Positions 38,217 through 49,865 of a DNA stretch of 64,000 nucleotides are shown here, piece by piece (within the stretch, counting starts at the first letter, position 1; each line of letters begins with the position of its first letter). Position numbers and translations under genes: made by a program. The notes beneath the pieces were generated by a model. The model was given only the letters and a program-made list of their open reading frames with translations. It was not told the DNA's origin and searched no databases. Source of the stretch: Capronia americana (lineage: Eukaryota > Ascomycota > Eurotiomycetes > Chaetothyriales > Herpotrichiellaceae); the NCBI GenBank assembly GCA_016110215.1, contig JADWQD010000002.1, positions 2,046,001-2,110,000 on the forward strand. The letters are read 5' to 3'.

Positions 38217-40884
38217 TCACCAATCCATCCGTCCGCCTTCGCCCTCCCGTCCTCTTTCCTTGCCGACAAACAATCCGACCAACCCCCCTCCGACGGCATT
38301 TCTCACGGTCTTCCATCCGCCTTCCTCCCCTTCATCCCGTTCTCTCATGTAGTGGCTCAAATCCGGGACGAGCATCTCTCGCCCCACGAGCACGGCCTTG
38401 GTATACCGGCCACCGAACCACGTCACGCCATCGTCCTTCTTGTGTTTCTTTCCCTTGCTCTTCTCGTCGTCGTTCTGCGCGGCCGCCGCCCGCTTGAGCC
38501 TGACCTCCTCCTTCTCCGCCGTATTGCCCGCGTCGTCTCGTGGCGGCGGCCGTCGGTCGACCCGCACGCCCTGCCTCCACGCCTTGCTGACGTCCTCGTC
38601 AAAGTAGTTGAACGGCATGAACAGCACGCTGCTCGCGCTCGTGTGCATCAGCGTGTTCGGCACGTCCTGGCTGCTCGGCACGTGGTGGCCCCCGAGGTTG
38701 AAATACACGACCAGGTCCTCGCCGTCGATGTCCTCGCCGTCGACCATCTTGGTGAAGTCGACGAGCGGGGCCAGCGGTTCGAGGTAATTGTTGTGGTGCG
38801 CGCTGCTGGGCTCGGTGTCCGGGTGGTTCCGGAGCACCCAGAGGTCGGAACTCGACCACGTCGCCGACTGGCCCAGGGTCGTCGAGTTGTGGATCGTGAG
38901 GTGCGCCGGGTTGCCCATCCCGGTGCCGGGCAGGATGCGGTACGCGCGGGTCTCGCCCCATTTGTTCGTCGCGTTGGGCGAGGTGACGAGGTACATGTCC
39001 GCCGCGTTCTTGGGCCAATTCAGCCCGGTCTCGCGCGTGACGGTCTCGTGGACCATGTGCATGGTATTCCGCCGGTCCGGGACCTCGGGCTTATCCCAGT
39101 CGTACTCGCGCTGGAGGGGTTCGATGCTCGTCCGGACGAGCGTGTTCTTTGTGCCGCAGATGTCGAAGTCGGCGCGGAAATTCACGACGTGGTCGTGCAT
39201 GGATGTGTGCACGCCCGGATGGATGCGGTAGCCGTATTCGTTTGTGGAGGAATCGCGCCGCAGAGGCGAGGAGCGTGGTTCCGCGTTGAAGGCGCCGAAG
39301 ATGTAGCCTGAGGCGCGGAGCTTGACTTCGACGGACCCGTCGAGGTAGAAGATGTAGTCGATCTGGAGGGAAGGACTATGAGATTGCGTCGCAAACTAAA
39401 GCACGGCAGAAGGAAATATGCACGCACGCACGCGGGGGCGGACTTACCGTGTAATCGTAATTACCCACCGTGCTCACGCTCCTGACCACAAGATACGTGT
39501 TGCGGCTGACAGTCGCGCTGAAGGCCGAGGTATGCCTCTGCAGGGGCGCATCGGAGGTGTATTCAAAGACGCAGATGGCGTTCTTGTTCGTGTACATCTT
39601 CCCGGCCCGATGGTAGGACATGTCGATAAACTCGGCGTGGCCGGGGCAATCGAGACCAGGGACGAGGCTGAACATCATCTTGCCCATGCCGAAGAAGGTG
39701 TCGAGGAACTCAAGGCCCGACTGCATGGGTTCCACGCCGGCATAGTGGGCCAGGGCCTCCTGCAGGCCGAGATGGTAGATGATGCGGGAGTTGTTGTAGC
39801 GGATGTCGAACAGCGAGAGCGCCGTGGCCTGCGACGTCGACAGGTAAAACGAGAAGCCCATCCACGAGAGATAGTTCTCGGCCCGGTCGAGGTGGTACCG
39901 CGGTCCGTATGGCTGGATCGAGAGCGGCGGGGGCATGTCTCGTTCGGGAGCCGAACTGGCAAGGTCTTCGGTGTCGGTCCAGGCGCCGTCTTCGTTGACC
40001 ACCAGACGTTGAAAATCCGGAGCCTTCATGGCTTCGCGGAGCATCGTGTCGTTGTCATATAGGACGCCATTGTAGAACCAGCCGCCCGTCTTCCACGTCT
40101 CTGGCCTGGCCGTTGGAATGTCCAACTTGACGTACAGTCCCTGAGGCAGGAGACTTCGACCGTCGGATTTCATTCCTGGGGCGAAGAACTCGAGCCAGTG
40201 CACCATGCGGCCGGAATCAATGAGCGCAGGTCTGGAACCAATGACCAGGCCGTCGGGGTCGTCGAGGTCGTCTCGGTTGGTCTTCGCGCCGAGCAGATCA
40301 AGTGTGATGTCCGATGCATTCTCGCCGATGACAAGAGCCCAGTCCAGGAGAGCGAAGACGTCCGAGATCGGGCTTTGGACAGAGTTGCGCCCGGAGTTGT
40401 GGCAGTAGGTCAGCGGTAGAATCTGGGTCTCGTTCGACGGCGGTAACGGGCCGACCATGTACTCTTTGATGAACGCATCGTCGCCACTGCTTTCAAGACT
40501 GGACAGTCTCGCCCACCGCTCTGGTGGCGGGCCTTCATTGTCAAGGTAGTCGGCAACATCGGACTTGTTCGGGCGCAGCAGCTCGACAAGGTTCAGGCTG
40601 TTGGTGTCCACGGCGTTCACTCCTTCAAAGCTCGAATCGAGCAGATGTGAGTTCTCATGGAGCCAGAGGTAGAGTTGTGAAGCCTCGACCTCGTCCAGCT
40701 CAGCCCAAGGGTTCTCGGCCGGAGCCTGGAAATGTCTATGAGGATCCTTCGAAGCAACGGGCGACTCGAAATCTCGGTGCCTGATTGGAGCGGAAGGTGA
40801 GGCGGAGAAGAGCAGATAAGCGAGACTGAGGAGGAAGATAACGAGGGCAGAGATGGAGACGCTCATCGACCTCCACGACGCCAT
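38217..40884 (-). CDS. copper amine oxidase (topaquinone enzyme), membrane-anchored
   Basis: Oxidises primary amines to aldehydes with release of ammonia and hydrogen peroxide, using copper and a self-made topaquinone. Two exons: 40884-39448 and 39362-38217. The 85 bp intron (GTAAGT to CTCCAG) is phase 0; the product is 860 residues. An N-terminal hydrophobic segment (ISALVIFLLSLAYLLFSAS) looks like a signal anchor. The TPQ motif is NYDY (475-478), with Tyr476 the expected cofactor precursor, just before the splice junction. The catalytic Asp lies in FLDTFFGMGK. Copper ligands are the two His of MHDHVVNF (~530) and one in GGHHVPSSQDVPNTLM (~704). The C-terminus is extended and Lys/Glu-rich. 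It lies 298 bp downstream of the monooxygenase gene on the same strand. GC-rich; a 489-codon antisense frame overlaps it. Confidence 0.92.
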
Positions 40885-41182
40885 GGTAGCGGTTGCTATA
40901 GAGCCAAGGGGCGAACGGAGGGGAAGGACACCTGCCTCGTCGCCATGTGCAACAGTGCTTCAATATGATGAGACTTGCCCTGGCCATCAGGCGCCCTTCG
41001 ATATCAAACGGAGATGAGAGTCCGTCGAGGCTGCAGTATCCTTGTCTGGAATAGTCTTGCCCTAGTCCTGTCAAGCCTGCATATGCACGACAATGATCCT
41101 TATCGGACATGATTCTTCGAGAGTATGTCGATATAGACAACTGTACACATGACGAGATCTATTCTGTCAGTGCGACGATATA

Positions 41183-43140
41183 TCAGGTCGCCACAATTCC
41201 ATCTGGCACTCGAAACTCCGACGCAATCTCATCCTTCTTGATCCCATCCTCCCCGTTGGTCACAATTTTATCCTCGCTGACAATCAACTTCTCGCCTTTC
41301 TCTACCGGTTCGTGTAAGAAGCGTGTGCCGTTCAGATACCATGTCAAGCCGTCAACATCGCCGTTCCGCTCTGCCACGGCCCAGCCGTCGCCGAACCATC
41401 CAAAGTCATTGCCATCGCACGTAGTGGTCTCGAAGTCGTCGAATCGGACCTTTTCCAGAGCTCGGACGGCATGAATACTGCTGCCGGGCCACAACGCCGT
41501 CACTCGGCCTCTCTTGCGCTCTTCCGCCGTGGCATTGGGCGGGGCTGACTTGTACCAACTTCCACATTCTGCCGAGAAAACGGTACGCTTGAAGTAGGCG
41601 TCACAATAGTCCGTGAAGTTCTCAACGGCCTTCCGCTTCGGCTCAATCGTCTTGACATTCCCTTGGCCGAGCCTTTGCAGGATTTGCCCAACATATAACG
41701 CGATGGCCTCGATGAGGATCAAGAGATTGCCATTTCCGAGGCCTTGATTGGGACCAAGGGACTGAAAGAAGTTCGGGAACTGATCAGTGCAGACGCCCAG
41801 ATACGTCTCTGGCCGGGACTTGTAACGGTCCTGTAGGTTCACACCCCCGCGTCCGTAGATGGGAAACCGGCCTTGGAACGAGGTGTCAAAGCCCGTTGCG
41901 CAGACAATGACCTCCACTGGTCGGTGTTTGCCATCAGTCGTTACAATGCCGGTCTCATCAACGCGCTCAATCTTGTCGGCAATGACATGAACATTGTCGG
42001 CGACCAAAGCTTCCAAGTAGCCGGGCCCAGGTGTCAGTCGTTTGCAAAGGGGTGGGAAGTCTGGGATGAGGTGCTCCGCGATCTGAGGCTTCTTCTCTAG
42101 CCGTGTGCGCATTTCTTGGTTGAATTGTGCCCATGCGCCCTCGTGCTCTTTGGTTCCTCGGTGTGTCAAGGCAAAGCCACCTTGCATACCAATCTCTAGG
42201 GCCTTGCGGTACTTGACGTAGGCTTCGGGGTCTTTCTTCCAGGCCTCCATCTCTTCTTGTGTGTAGTCGAAGTTTCCGTCTTGTCCATTGTTCCGTTCGC
42301 GGACCAGCTCATTGCCAAAGGTTGCGGCAATCCACGTTCGGCCGCGCACATAATGGTCCATGGACTTGACTTTCGGCTGTAGGGTTGGGACGATCTGAAT
42401 ACCGCTGCTGCCGGCGCCGATAACTGCGATGTCCTTGCCCTGCAGAAGTCATCAGTGTAGCTCTCGCAAGGCTAGCAAAATGGACTAACCGTCACGTCAT
42501 AATCTGGATCCCAATTCGCGCTGTGCAACAGCTTCCCTTTAAAGCTGTGTAGTCCTTCTATATTGGGCCATTTCCATTCGTTCAGTGCGCCAACGCCGGT
42601 CATGAAGACGTCTCCGACGTCCTCCACAACCTCGTCGGTGTCTAATCTTTGGAATTTGACGTGCCATTTTGAGGTCTCTTCATTCCACCGAGCTTCGATG
42701 GCTTTGTGGTTGAACTTCATATGCTTCTTGACATCGTACTTGTCGGCCACCTTCCTCCAGTATTGTAGAATTTCAGGGGCGCCGGCATAGAACTTGCTCC
42801 AGTGTACTTCCGACTCGAAGCTTAATTGGTACGAATGAGCAGGAATATCTGCGGTTGTGTTAGATGTCGACGTGGAAAAGGAGGATCGATCCGAACACAT
42901 ACCACACGCGCAACCGGGGTATCTATTCTCAAACCAAGTGCCTCCCACATCGGGGTTTTTCTCGTAAATGGCAAGTTCTACTGTCGGCAGGAACTTGGGA
43001 AACTGGATGGCTGCACAGATACCGGAGACGCCCGCTCCAATGTAAATGACTTTGAGTGGTCGCGGCTCGTCAATAGCTCTTTCTGATATCAGCGGATGTG
43101 CGTAGATGCCGTCGTTGACCTTGTATCCCACAGATCCCAT
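41183..43140 (-). CDS. Baeyer-Villiger-type FAD/NADPH monooxygenase
   Basis: Class B flavoprotein monooxygenase that inserts oxygen next to a ketone or oxidises a heteroatom, using NADPH. Three exons: 43140-42903, 42848-42490 and 42439-41183. The introns are 54 and 50 bp, the second with donor GTTAGT. The product is 617 residues. The start is the ATG at 43140 (MGSVGYKVND); upstream the frame has only a GTG. It shows the FAD-binding GAGVSG (35-40), EKNPDVGGTWFENRYPGCAC, restored to DIPAHSYQLSFE by removing intron 1, and the Baeyer-Villiger fingerprint FKGKLLHSANWD (~185-196, Asp instead of the commoner Pro). The NADPH-binding GAGSSG is at 207-212. The ATGFDTSF motif lies further on. The substrate is unknown. 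Tandem with the copper amine oxidase downstream. Confidence 0.92.
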
Positions 43141-44457
43141 CTTGATCGGAGCCGAGGGTGGCAGCGCAAAGGGAAACCAGTTCAACAACGACACGCGCTC
43201 TTGACGGACGGTGGATCAACAGAAACCTCTCAGCGGAGGGGAAAGAGAGCGGCAAGTAGCAGAGGGGCAAAGCAGAAAGTTGGCGTAAACAGAGGGTCAG
43301 AGGAAGCGGTCGCTCTTTAGTATCTTACCGCGTATCCTCCTACAGGAAGGTGCCTTCGCGGCGCGTTCCATTTCAATCAGGCCAGACCACTATTTCCTTC
43401 GATCTGCCGAAAAGATGGGATCATCAGACTGGTGCATACGAGCTCTAGCCCGGTCAATCGAACCATTTAGAGACGGTCGACAGCTGCGAAGGAGGCCCCT
43501 CCACACTGGGGAAGTGATGGCGAAGTGAGCGTGGGATATTTCCACCGAGGGGCGTGGGGAGGCTCTCTGGGTGCCACAGTGCCGCTGGATTGGTTCATGC
43601 GGCGTCGGCTAGCCTCCTCCGCCTAGTTAGCTGACAGTTTTTCGGTGCACTACCCGACTGCCCTCTTAGGCTTTACCCCCAGCATCGGTTGCGGCTAGTG
43701 GCTCTCCGCGGCCTAGTGGAGGGTGGGACTTCTCCGGGCAGGTTTCCGGCAAGGGCCTGGCGTGCCTGGGAAATCTGGGCCGTCAGACCGGGACTTACTT
43801 GTCTGAATGCGTGTGCTTGCAAGTTTAAAGATCGTCAGACACATACTATTCGACGCAACCAGGACCAGCACCAATTCGTACGAGTACTGCACGAGATACT
43901 ACAGTTCGTGTCCTCCACATGCCCGCTAGGCAGTTTCTAACTGTTGCAGCACAAGCCAGGACGTAGCCGGCGAGCAGCAGCAAGCTAAGGGGACAAAAAT
44001 AACAGGGTCATTGAAGCCAATCGCGACGGATAACGGGGAAATCTATCCCTCGCCCTTAATTTCATCGCGGAAACGAAGTTATAGGAAAAAGTCATGATGT
44101 TGAAGAGGAAGTCTTTTTCATTGCAAAGAACTCTATCGTCTATGCACGAGGTTCCGCTCTATGCCATCTATCGTGACCCCAGTTCTATCGTGCAGAATCT
44201 CCTCATGAAGAGCCCTGTGCGAATATGGCTCGGGCATGTTTCAAGATACACCCCAGCGTTTCGCAGTAATATGTCGGTCGTAGAACACAATGCATGTTTT
44301 TGAGCCCACGCCTAACTCCGGATCTGATATCAATGCCGTGTTCATTAATCATCCAAACTCCGATGTACGATAACCTCTCCTGTCTTGGGGCTGCGCGGCG
44401 AACATGTCTCTTTGGAGGAAGAATAGTCGAGTCATGGAAACCGGGGAGGCGAATAAT
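43141..44457. other. intergenic region (~1.3 kb)
   Basis: It should hold the monooxygenase promoter and the eEF3 3' UTR. The short frames at 43689-43940 and 44094-44303 have no family resemblance. Confidence 0.45.
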
Positions 44458-47400
44458 CTAGTCGTCTTCGTCGCTGAAGACTTCTTCGCCACGCTTTCGT
44501 CGGGCCATACGTTCCTGTGGTCGGTGTCAGCATTGTCTGGAACATTCCCACTGAGTTCCATAGACCAACCTTCTTCTTCTTTCTCAGCTCGGAAGACGTC
44601 AGCTTCTTGGCCTTCTTGTTGCCTTCGATCTTGTTGCCCTTCGCCAAGTTAGCTTTGAGCTGGAAATCCGGTCACGAGTAACCTACCATAGCATCGAACT
44701 TCTCTTCCTCGTCATCATCTTTCGACGTCAATCGAGGTCCGGTACCCTTCAATATTGTTAGTATGTGGCAATGTTCGGAGCATATCAGTGTACGTACTTG
44801 GCCTTGTACCCAGCTGCATCATGTGTTAGCAGATGAAAAAGAATTCAGGGCAATGGGAACTTACTTGTGACCAGAAGGAACCATGCGTCCGTTCTGCCAT
44901 GCATTAGCAAAGGTTTCACGACAAGTAGGGAGGCCAAATACGTACGTTCACCGTCCAGACTTCTGAAGTGAGTGACTCCGTGAACTCGGCGTTGTGTGAG
45001 ATAATAACGACACCACCATCAAACGCCTTGAGTGCGTTGGAAAGGGCACCAAGCGAGTCGCGATCGAGGTAGTTGGTAGGCTCGTCCAAGACAATCAAGT
45101 GAGGGCGCTGCCATGTGCAAGCAGCGAGGACCACCTTGACGCGCTGGCCGCCGGAAAGACCACGCATGCGGGAGTGGGAGATCAGCTCAGCGTCGAGACC
45201 AAAGTTGGCGCCGTGTGCTTCAATCTCCTTGCGGATGAGAGGTCGGAATTGACCGCTAGCAAGAGCTTCCTTCTGGTCAACCTCAGCGACCATTTTCTGG
45301 TGGGATGCAAGAATCTCGGAACGGGGAATCCATGCATTGTCGGCTGTCATCATCGGAGTCCACTTCTCGTTCTTCTGGCCAACGTTCTCACCAAGGGCGA
45401 ACGAGCACTCGTACTCGTAGGAGTTCTTGAACTTCCTACGAGCGTGGATTCCAATGACACGTCGTTGGGTACCGTCGATCTTGTAGATCTTGTCCATGGC
45501 TTTCTCATCGTCCTCGGTGACGATTTTGTTGGCACGGTCCATGGTCTCACGATCCTCACCTGTCTGGAATCGCCATTGGATGTATTCAGAGGGAGTCTTG
45601 TCAAGGAAGTTGTCAATGTGGGCAAAGGCGTGTTGCTTGATGTAGGCGATACGGATGTTCTCGTGCTGGTAGATCTCACCGGTAGTGGGGATCAGCTCAC
45701 CGGTGAGAACGTTGACAAGAGTGGACTTGCCGGCACCGTTGGGACCGATAACGGCGATACGAGAGCCCAAGGATACCTGGAACGTGATATCCTGGATCTG
45801 CGGCTTGTCGGTACCTGGATATTGGAACGACATCTTGTTGACACGGACAATGGCCTTGGCCTTGGTCTTGACACCTTCCAGGAAACCAGGTTCAGGGAAT
45901 TTGAAGGCGAGCTCAGAGGCACCAAGCTCGAAGTAGGAGCGAGCGGATGGCACTCTCTTTGCGAACTCAGTCAGGTTACCACGGTATCTTCGAAGCTTGA
46001 AGCGTTCATAGTGGATGACGTGCTGGATGACATTGTTCAAGAATTTGGAGTCGTGAGACACGATGATGGAGGTGCACGGTGAATTGATGAGGTAGTTCTC
46101 GAGCCAGGCGACATTCTTGACGTCCAAGTGGTTCGTGGGTTCGTCCAGGAGGAGAATATCAGGATTCTCGAACACGGCACGAGCAAGGGCCAACTTCATC
46201 TTCCAGCCACCAGAGAGGGAGGTGATGGGGCCATCCATCTGAGATTCGAGGAAGCCGAATTCGAGCAGCTTGGCCTTGATGTCTTCGACCGGGGTTTGGA
46301 TACCGACGGACCTAAGCTTCATCTCGGTCCAGCCGACGACAGTGAGCTCGGTATCCGCGGCGTCAAGATCGTGCTCTACGAAGACAGTCTTGACTTCGGA
46401 TTGCTTCGGGAAACCCTCGACTTGCTCGTTGTTGATGGCACGCATAAGGGTGGATTTACCGGAGCCGTTGGGTCCGAGAAGACCATAGCGCTGACCGCGC
46501 TTGAGGCGGAGAGTGGTTTGGTTCAGCAGAATCTTAGCACCATAGGCCAAGTTGAATGTGCAGTTGCAAAGATCCTCGCCTTCTTCTTCATCGGCCTCGG
46601 CCTCAGGCTCGTCTTCAATGCCGGGAGAGGCGCGCTTTCGAAGCGTCTCCGCGACGGACTTGGCATCGGCTTCACCAACGATGGTTTTGAGATATTCGAC
46701 GGTGTTGGTGACCCAGTCGGGCTCCTCGGTGATCTTCTCGTCGATCAACTGACCCGCAATGGCGGAGACATAGTCGATAACGGTGTCGGCCTTCTCAACT
46801 GCACCCTTGTGCTTCTGTGCAATAATTTCCTTGAGAATGGGCTTGACGGTGGCGATTTCACCAGCATTGGAAATCTGGGGGAAGGAGCCATCCTCCTTGA
46901 CCGCACCAACGCGTTTCAGGGTGTCCAAGCCCTGCTTGGTCTTCTCACGGGCCTCAGGGTCGGCCATATTCTCGTAGTTCTTGATGAGCGCAGGCATGAG
47001 CTTTGGCAAAAACGCTGCGACGATCTGCGGGTCCTCGACAAGCTTGCACATGTTGTCCACGATGACTGCAGCCTTTCGCTTAATGGCGGTTTCACGCTCA
47101 GCCAGGCCACGCTCCAGAAGAGGAACCATGATGGCCAGTGTCGGTTCGTGGACATCAGTGACGAAAGTAGTGGCACCAAGCAAGTGAACAGTCTCGGGAA
47201 CGTTCTCAGGCTTAGCGATACACTTGATCAGCTCCGGAATGAACTTCTCGATATCCTTGTTCTCGATCAGCTTGCAGATCTTCTCCATCGTGCCATATGC
47301 CTTCTTTTTGACTTCAGGCTTGGTGTCCCACATCGACTCGGAAACGATCGGAATGAGGGTAGGGACGAGGAAGGAGAGCTGGGTAGGGGCGGTTTCGACG

Positions 47401-47921
47401 AGAGCCTCGATGCAATCGAGACCAGTCATCTTCTCAGGCCATTTCTGTGCGGTGATGATGGAACTTCGAATGTGAGGGAGAACGACCTTGACGGAGTTGG
47501 GGTTGATTTGTCGAACGATAGCAAGAGCGGCGGCCTGCGCAGCGTTCTTGACCGAGACCATCTTGTCGCCGACGGCGGCAAGTGAGAGCGGTAGCAGGGA
47601 AACGAGATAGGGCTCAACGCCGGGGGCGATAGTGCCGTGCGAGGCGATTGCTCGAATACCGTCGAGGGCGCGCTCCCGAACAACGGCATCTTTCTTGTTG
47701 GCAAGTTGCTTCTTGAAAATTTCGACGGTCTTGAGAGGCACGTCGTGCTCCTCGATGGGACCGTTCAAGAATGTGGCAACATTGCCTGCCGCACCGTTGG
47801 CCTCATCTTGGGATTTTGAAACGGACAACTTCTGCAACAATCCCTCGAGATCAGCGAGGGACTGCTTTGTCTCTTTTGCGGAGGTAGCTGGAGTGGAAGT
47901 CATGGTGTCGACCGCGGGCAT
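44458..47921 (-). CDS. TEF3: translation elongation factor eEF3 (ABCF ATPase)
   Basis: Fungal elongation factor that uses ATP to help release tRNA from the ribosomal E site. Six exons: 47921-44946, 44893-44865, 44814-44799, 44746-44687, 44638-44570 and 44514-44458. The five introns are 48-55 bp and the product is 1068 residues. Domains: HEAT repeats (~30-340), a helical region, ABC1 with GPNGSGKST (~484) and [19 protein letters not shown] (~590), and ABC2 with GPNGAGKST (~727), a chromodomain-like insert, and [20 protein letters not shown] (~947). The lysine-rich ribosome-binding tail ([18 protein letters not shown]) exists only after splicing the small exons. The main open frame ends at 44916 and lacks it. 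Exon 3 is a 16 nt microexon. A pyrimidine-rich leader fits very high expression. Confidence 0.96.
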
Positions 47922-49865
47922 TTCGCGGAGGCGGCTTGGAGATTCGACGGGATGAGGGACTCGCAGCTGGTGTTTGTGGGTGGAAATTTCAAGAATGTGA
48001 AAAGAGGCGGTCTAAGTCGGCTGAAAGGGGTGCCCACGCAGACAGCGCTTCCACGCCGGTCTCGCTCTATCTGGCGTCTATTCGATTAGGATAAGGAAAG
48101 TGCAAACTCTATGAAAAGAGAAATGCAAGAGGGGGGAGTCGAGGGGTGAAAGAGAGATGGTAGAGAAAGAGAGGGTGAGCAGGAAGGCTGCAGGCTATTT
48201 AATCAGACAGTCTCTCCTCGCCATCATAAATTTTTTTTCGCTAGGTAGTGCCGGTCCCCAGGCGGTTTCATCCACTCATATCCGGCACATTGCCCCATTC
48301 CGCATCGATGCCCATCCCATCAAAACACTCCTTTGTCTTCCTCGCTTTGACCGCCTCCCCTAGCTCCAGCCCGCGCTGGCCGAACCCATTAGAACCTAGG
48401 AACTGTAACCAAAGTCCTTGATGCCAGAGCCAGGCCCCCTCGTGCAATGATCCGGCCGGAATTTCTGTCGATCGTTCAACCAGCAACTCGGCCAGAGATC
48501 TGTCTCGGGAGACTGCTGGGGCAAAGCAGGACCCTGTCTGATGCTTCTCGAAGGCCTATTTTTGTCGCCACTCAGCCTTGGATTACCAGAGGCAGCACTT
48601 CCCGCATTCACTTCGTTACTGCTGCACCACAAGCAGGGGTCCATACGCGATCAACCAGTCCTCACGGCCGAATTTGCGCCTACAACGTCAGATGCAGCAA
48701 CTGGAGTAAAGTTCGTCCCGGACCCTTGAGGTCGCTTTCAGCAACAATGTGTAAGCATGCACAGACTTCGCCCCTTACACAACCCACGACTTTGTGATTG
48801 GAACCTGCTTTGCCTGTGACGAACTGCCACACACTCTCTTCCCCCTAAATGTCCTAGACGATTGTCATCCATGTTTCGAGACGGCCACCCTACCACAATA
48901 CAGGTCCAAAATTCTCGCACCTTGGAGGGGCTGGTGGGATTCCTTCGGGCTTATCTCATAGCGACGGGACGGTCGTATCGATAGGCGCTCGCTAACTGAT
49001 AAGCAGATGTGCTCTTGCCCACATAGCCCCAGGCCACCTCCAGTCTCCCCCGAACAACGAGAGAACTATTAACCCAAGAAATGGATGACCTTCTCCACAG
49101 TCAGTATCGCTGCACAACTAACGAAACATCTGCCATACTGTGTAGAAAATTATTACCAAGCCATCAGCAAAATGTTTCTTTTAGACCGTTGCCGATTGGC
49201 GGATTCAAGAGCAGCTGGGACTCTTAGCGGGCGTATTTTCGGCGCTAGAAAACCCGAAGAATACTTTTCTCTCCATCAAAATTATCTGTGGGTTATGTCT
49301 TTACCGACCGGACCCTCTCTCCTTGGACGAGGCACCATAACCAAGCCCAGGACAACACCGTGCTGTGTGTGTGAGAGATGATACTTCCGACCTGGGACGT
49401 TGACGGCTATTCCACCAACTTCCTATAGGCGCAGTCCACCAATTGCCCAGCGTCCAAGCAGACAGCGCCGTTATAGTCTGCCCAAAGGCTGTGCAGTGTA
49501 TCTCGACTCCAGATGTACCAACTCCACCTGAAGGAATACCGGATGAGGATGGGAAGTATGCATGTGGCACAGTTTCCTGCAGGTCGGCCAGCTTTGCCAC
49601 ACTTTATTTCCCCAGATCGCCCAGTGGCTGAGGCTTTTATATTCGCTTGTGGCCAACTGCTGCATTCAGCAGCTCATTATGTTGTGCCGCAAAGGGGTAA
49701 CACTACTTTGTACTTCCTGGGCCCATGAGGTACAATTTGTTGTCATTATCTCATCATCATTGCATTGTGGATGCGGCAAATCCTCAAAATTGCTTCAAGT
49801 CGGTCGTGGATAGGCCTTCAACTCCTTCAACGTGTCAAGAACACACAGCAAGGGATACGTTTCGC
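47922..49865. other. long intergenic region (~1.9 kb) upstream of eEF3
   Basis: The eEF3 promoter and 5' leader occupy the left part. No gene was recognised to the right; the frames at 48447-48797, 49085-49381 and 49301-49600 have no family resemblance or convincing starts. No tRNA B-box was noticed. Confidence 0.4.
48112..48183 (-). promoter_or_regulatory. pyrimidine-rich tract upstream of eEF3
   Basis: On the minus strand this is an almost unbroken CT-rich run about 190-260 bp before the eEF3 start codon. Such tracts mark promoters of highly expressed genes in filamentous fungi. Assignment is by composition only. Confidence 0.45.

Noticed and set aside
37842..39311. 489-codon plus-strand open frame
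   Set aside because: It is antisense to the copper amine oxidase in GC-rich sequence. Its composition (VV/RR/HH-rich) mirrors the complementary strand, and the minus strand carries every catalytic motif of a known family.
34286..43140. Secondary-metabolite cluster around the oxidative enzymes
   Set aside because: No polyketide synthase, peptide synthetase, terpene cyclase or cluster-specific Zn2Cys6 regulator is present in the window.
46128..47585. 485-codon plus-strand open frame (with a neighbour at 45099-46082)
   Set aside because: Antisense to eEF3. Long antisense frames are expected opposite strongly codon-biased genes; no family resemblance.
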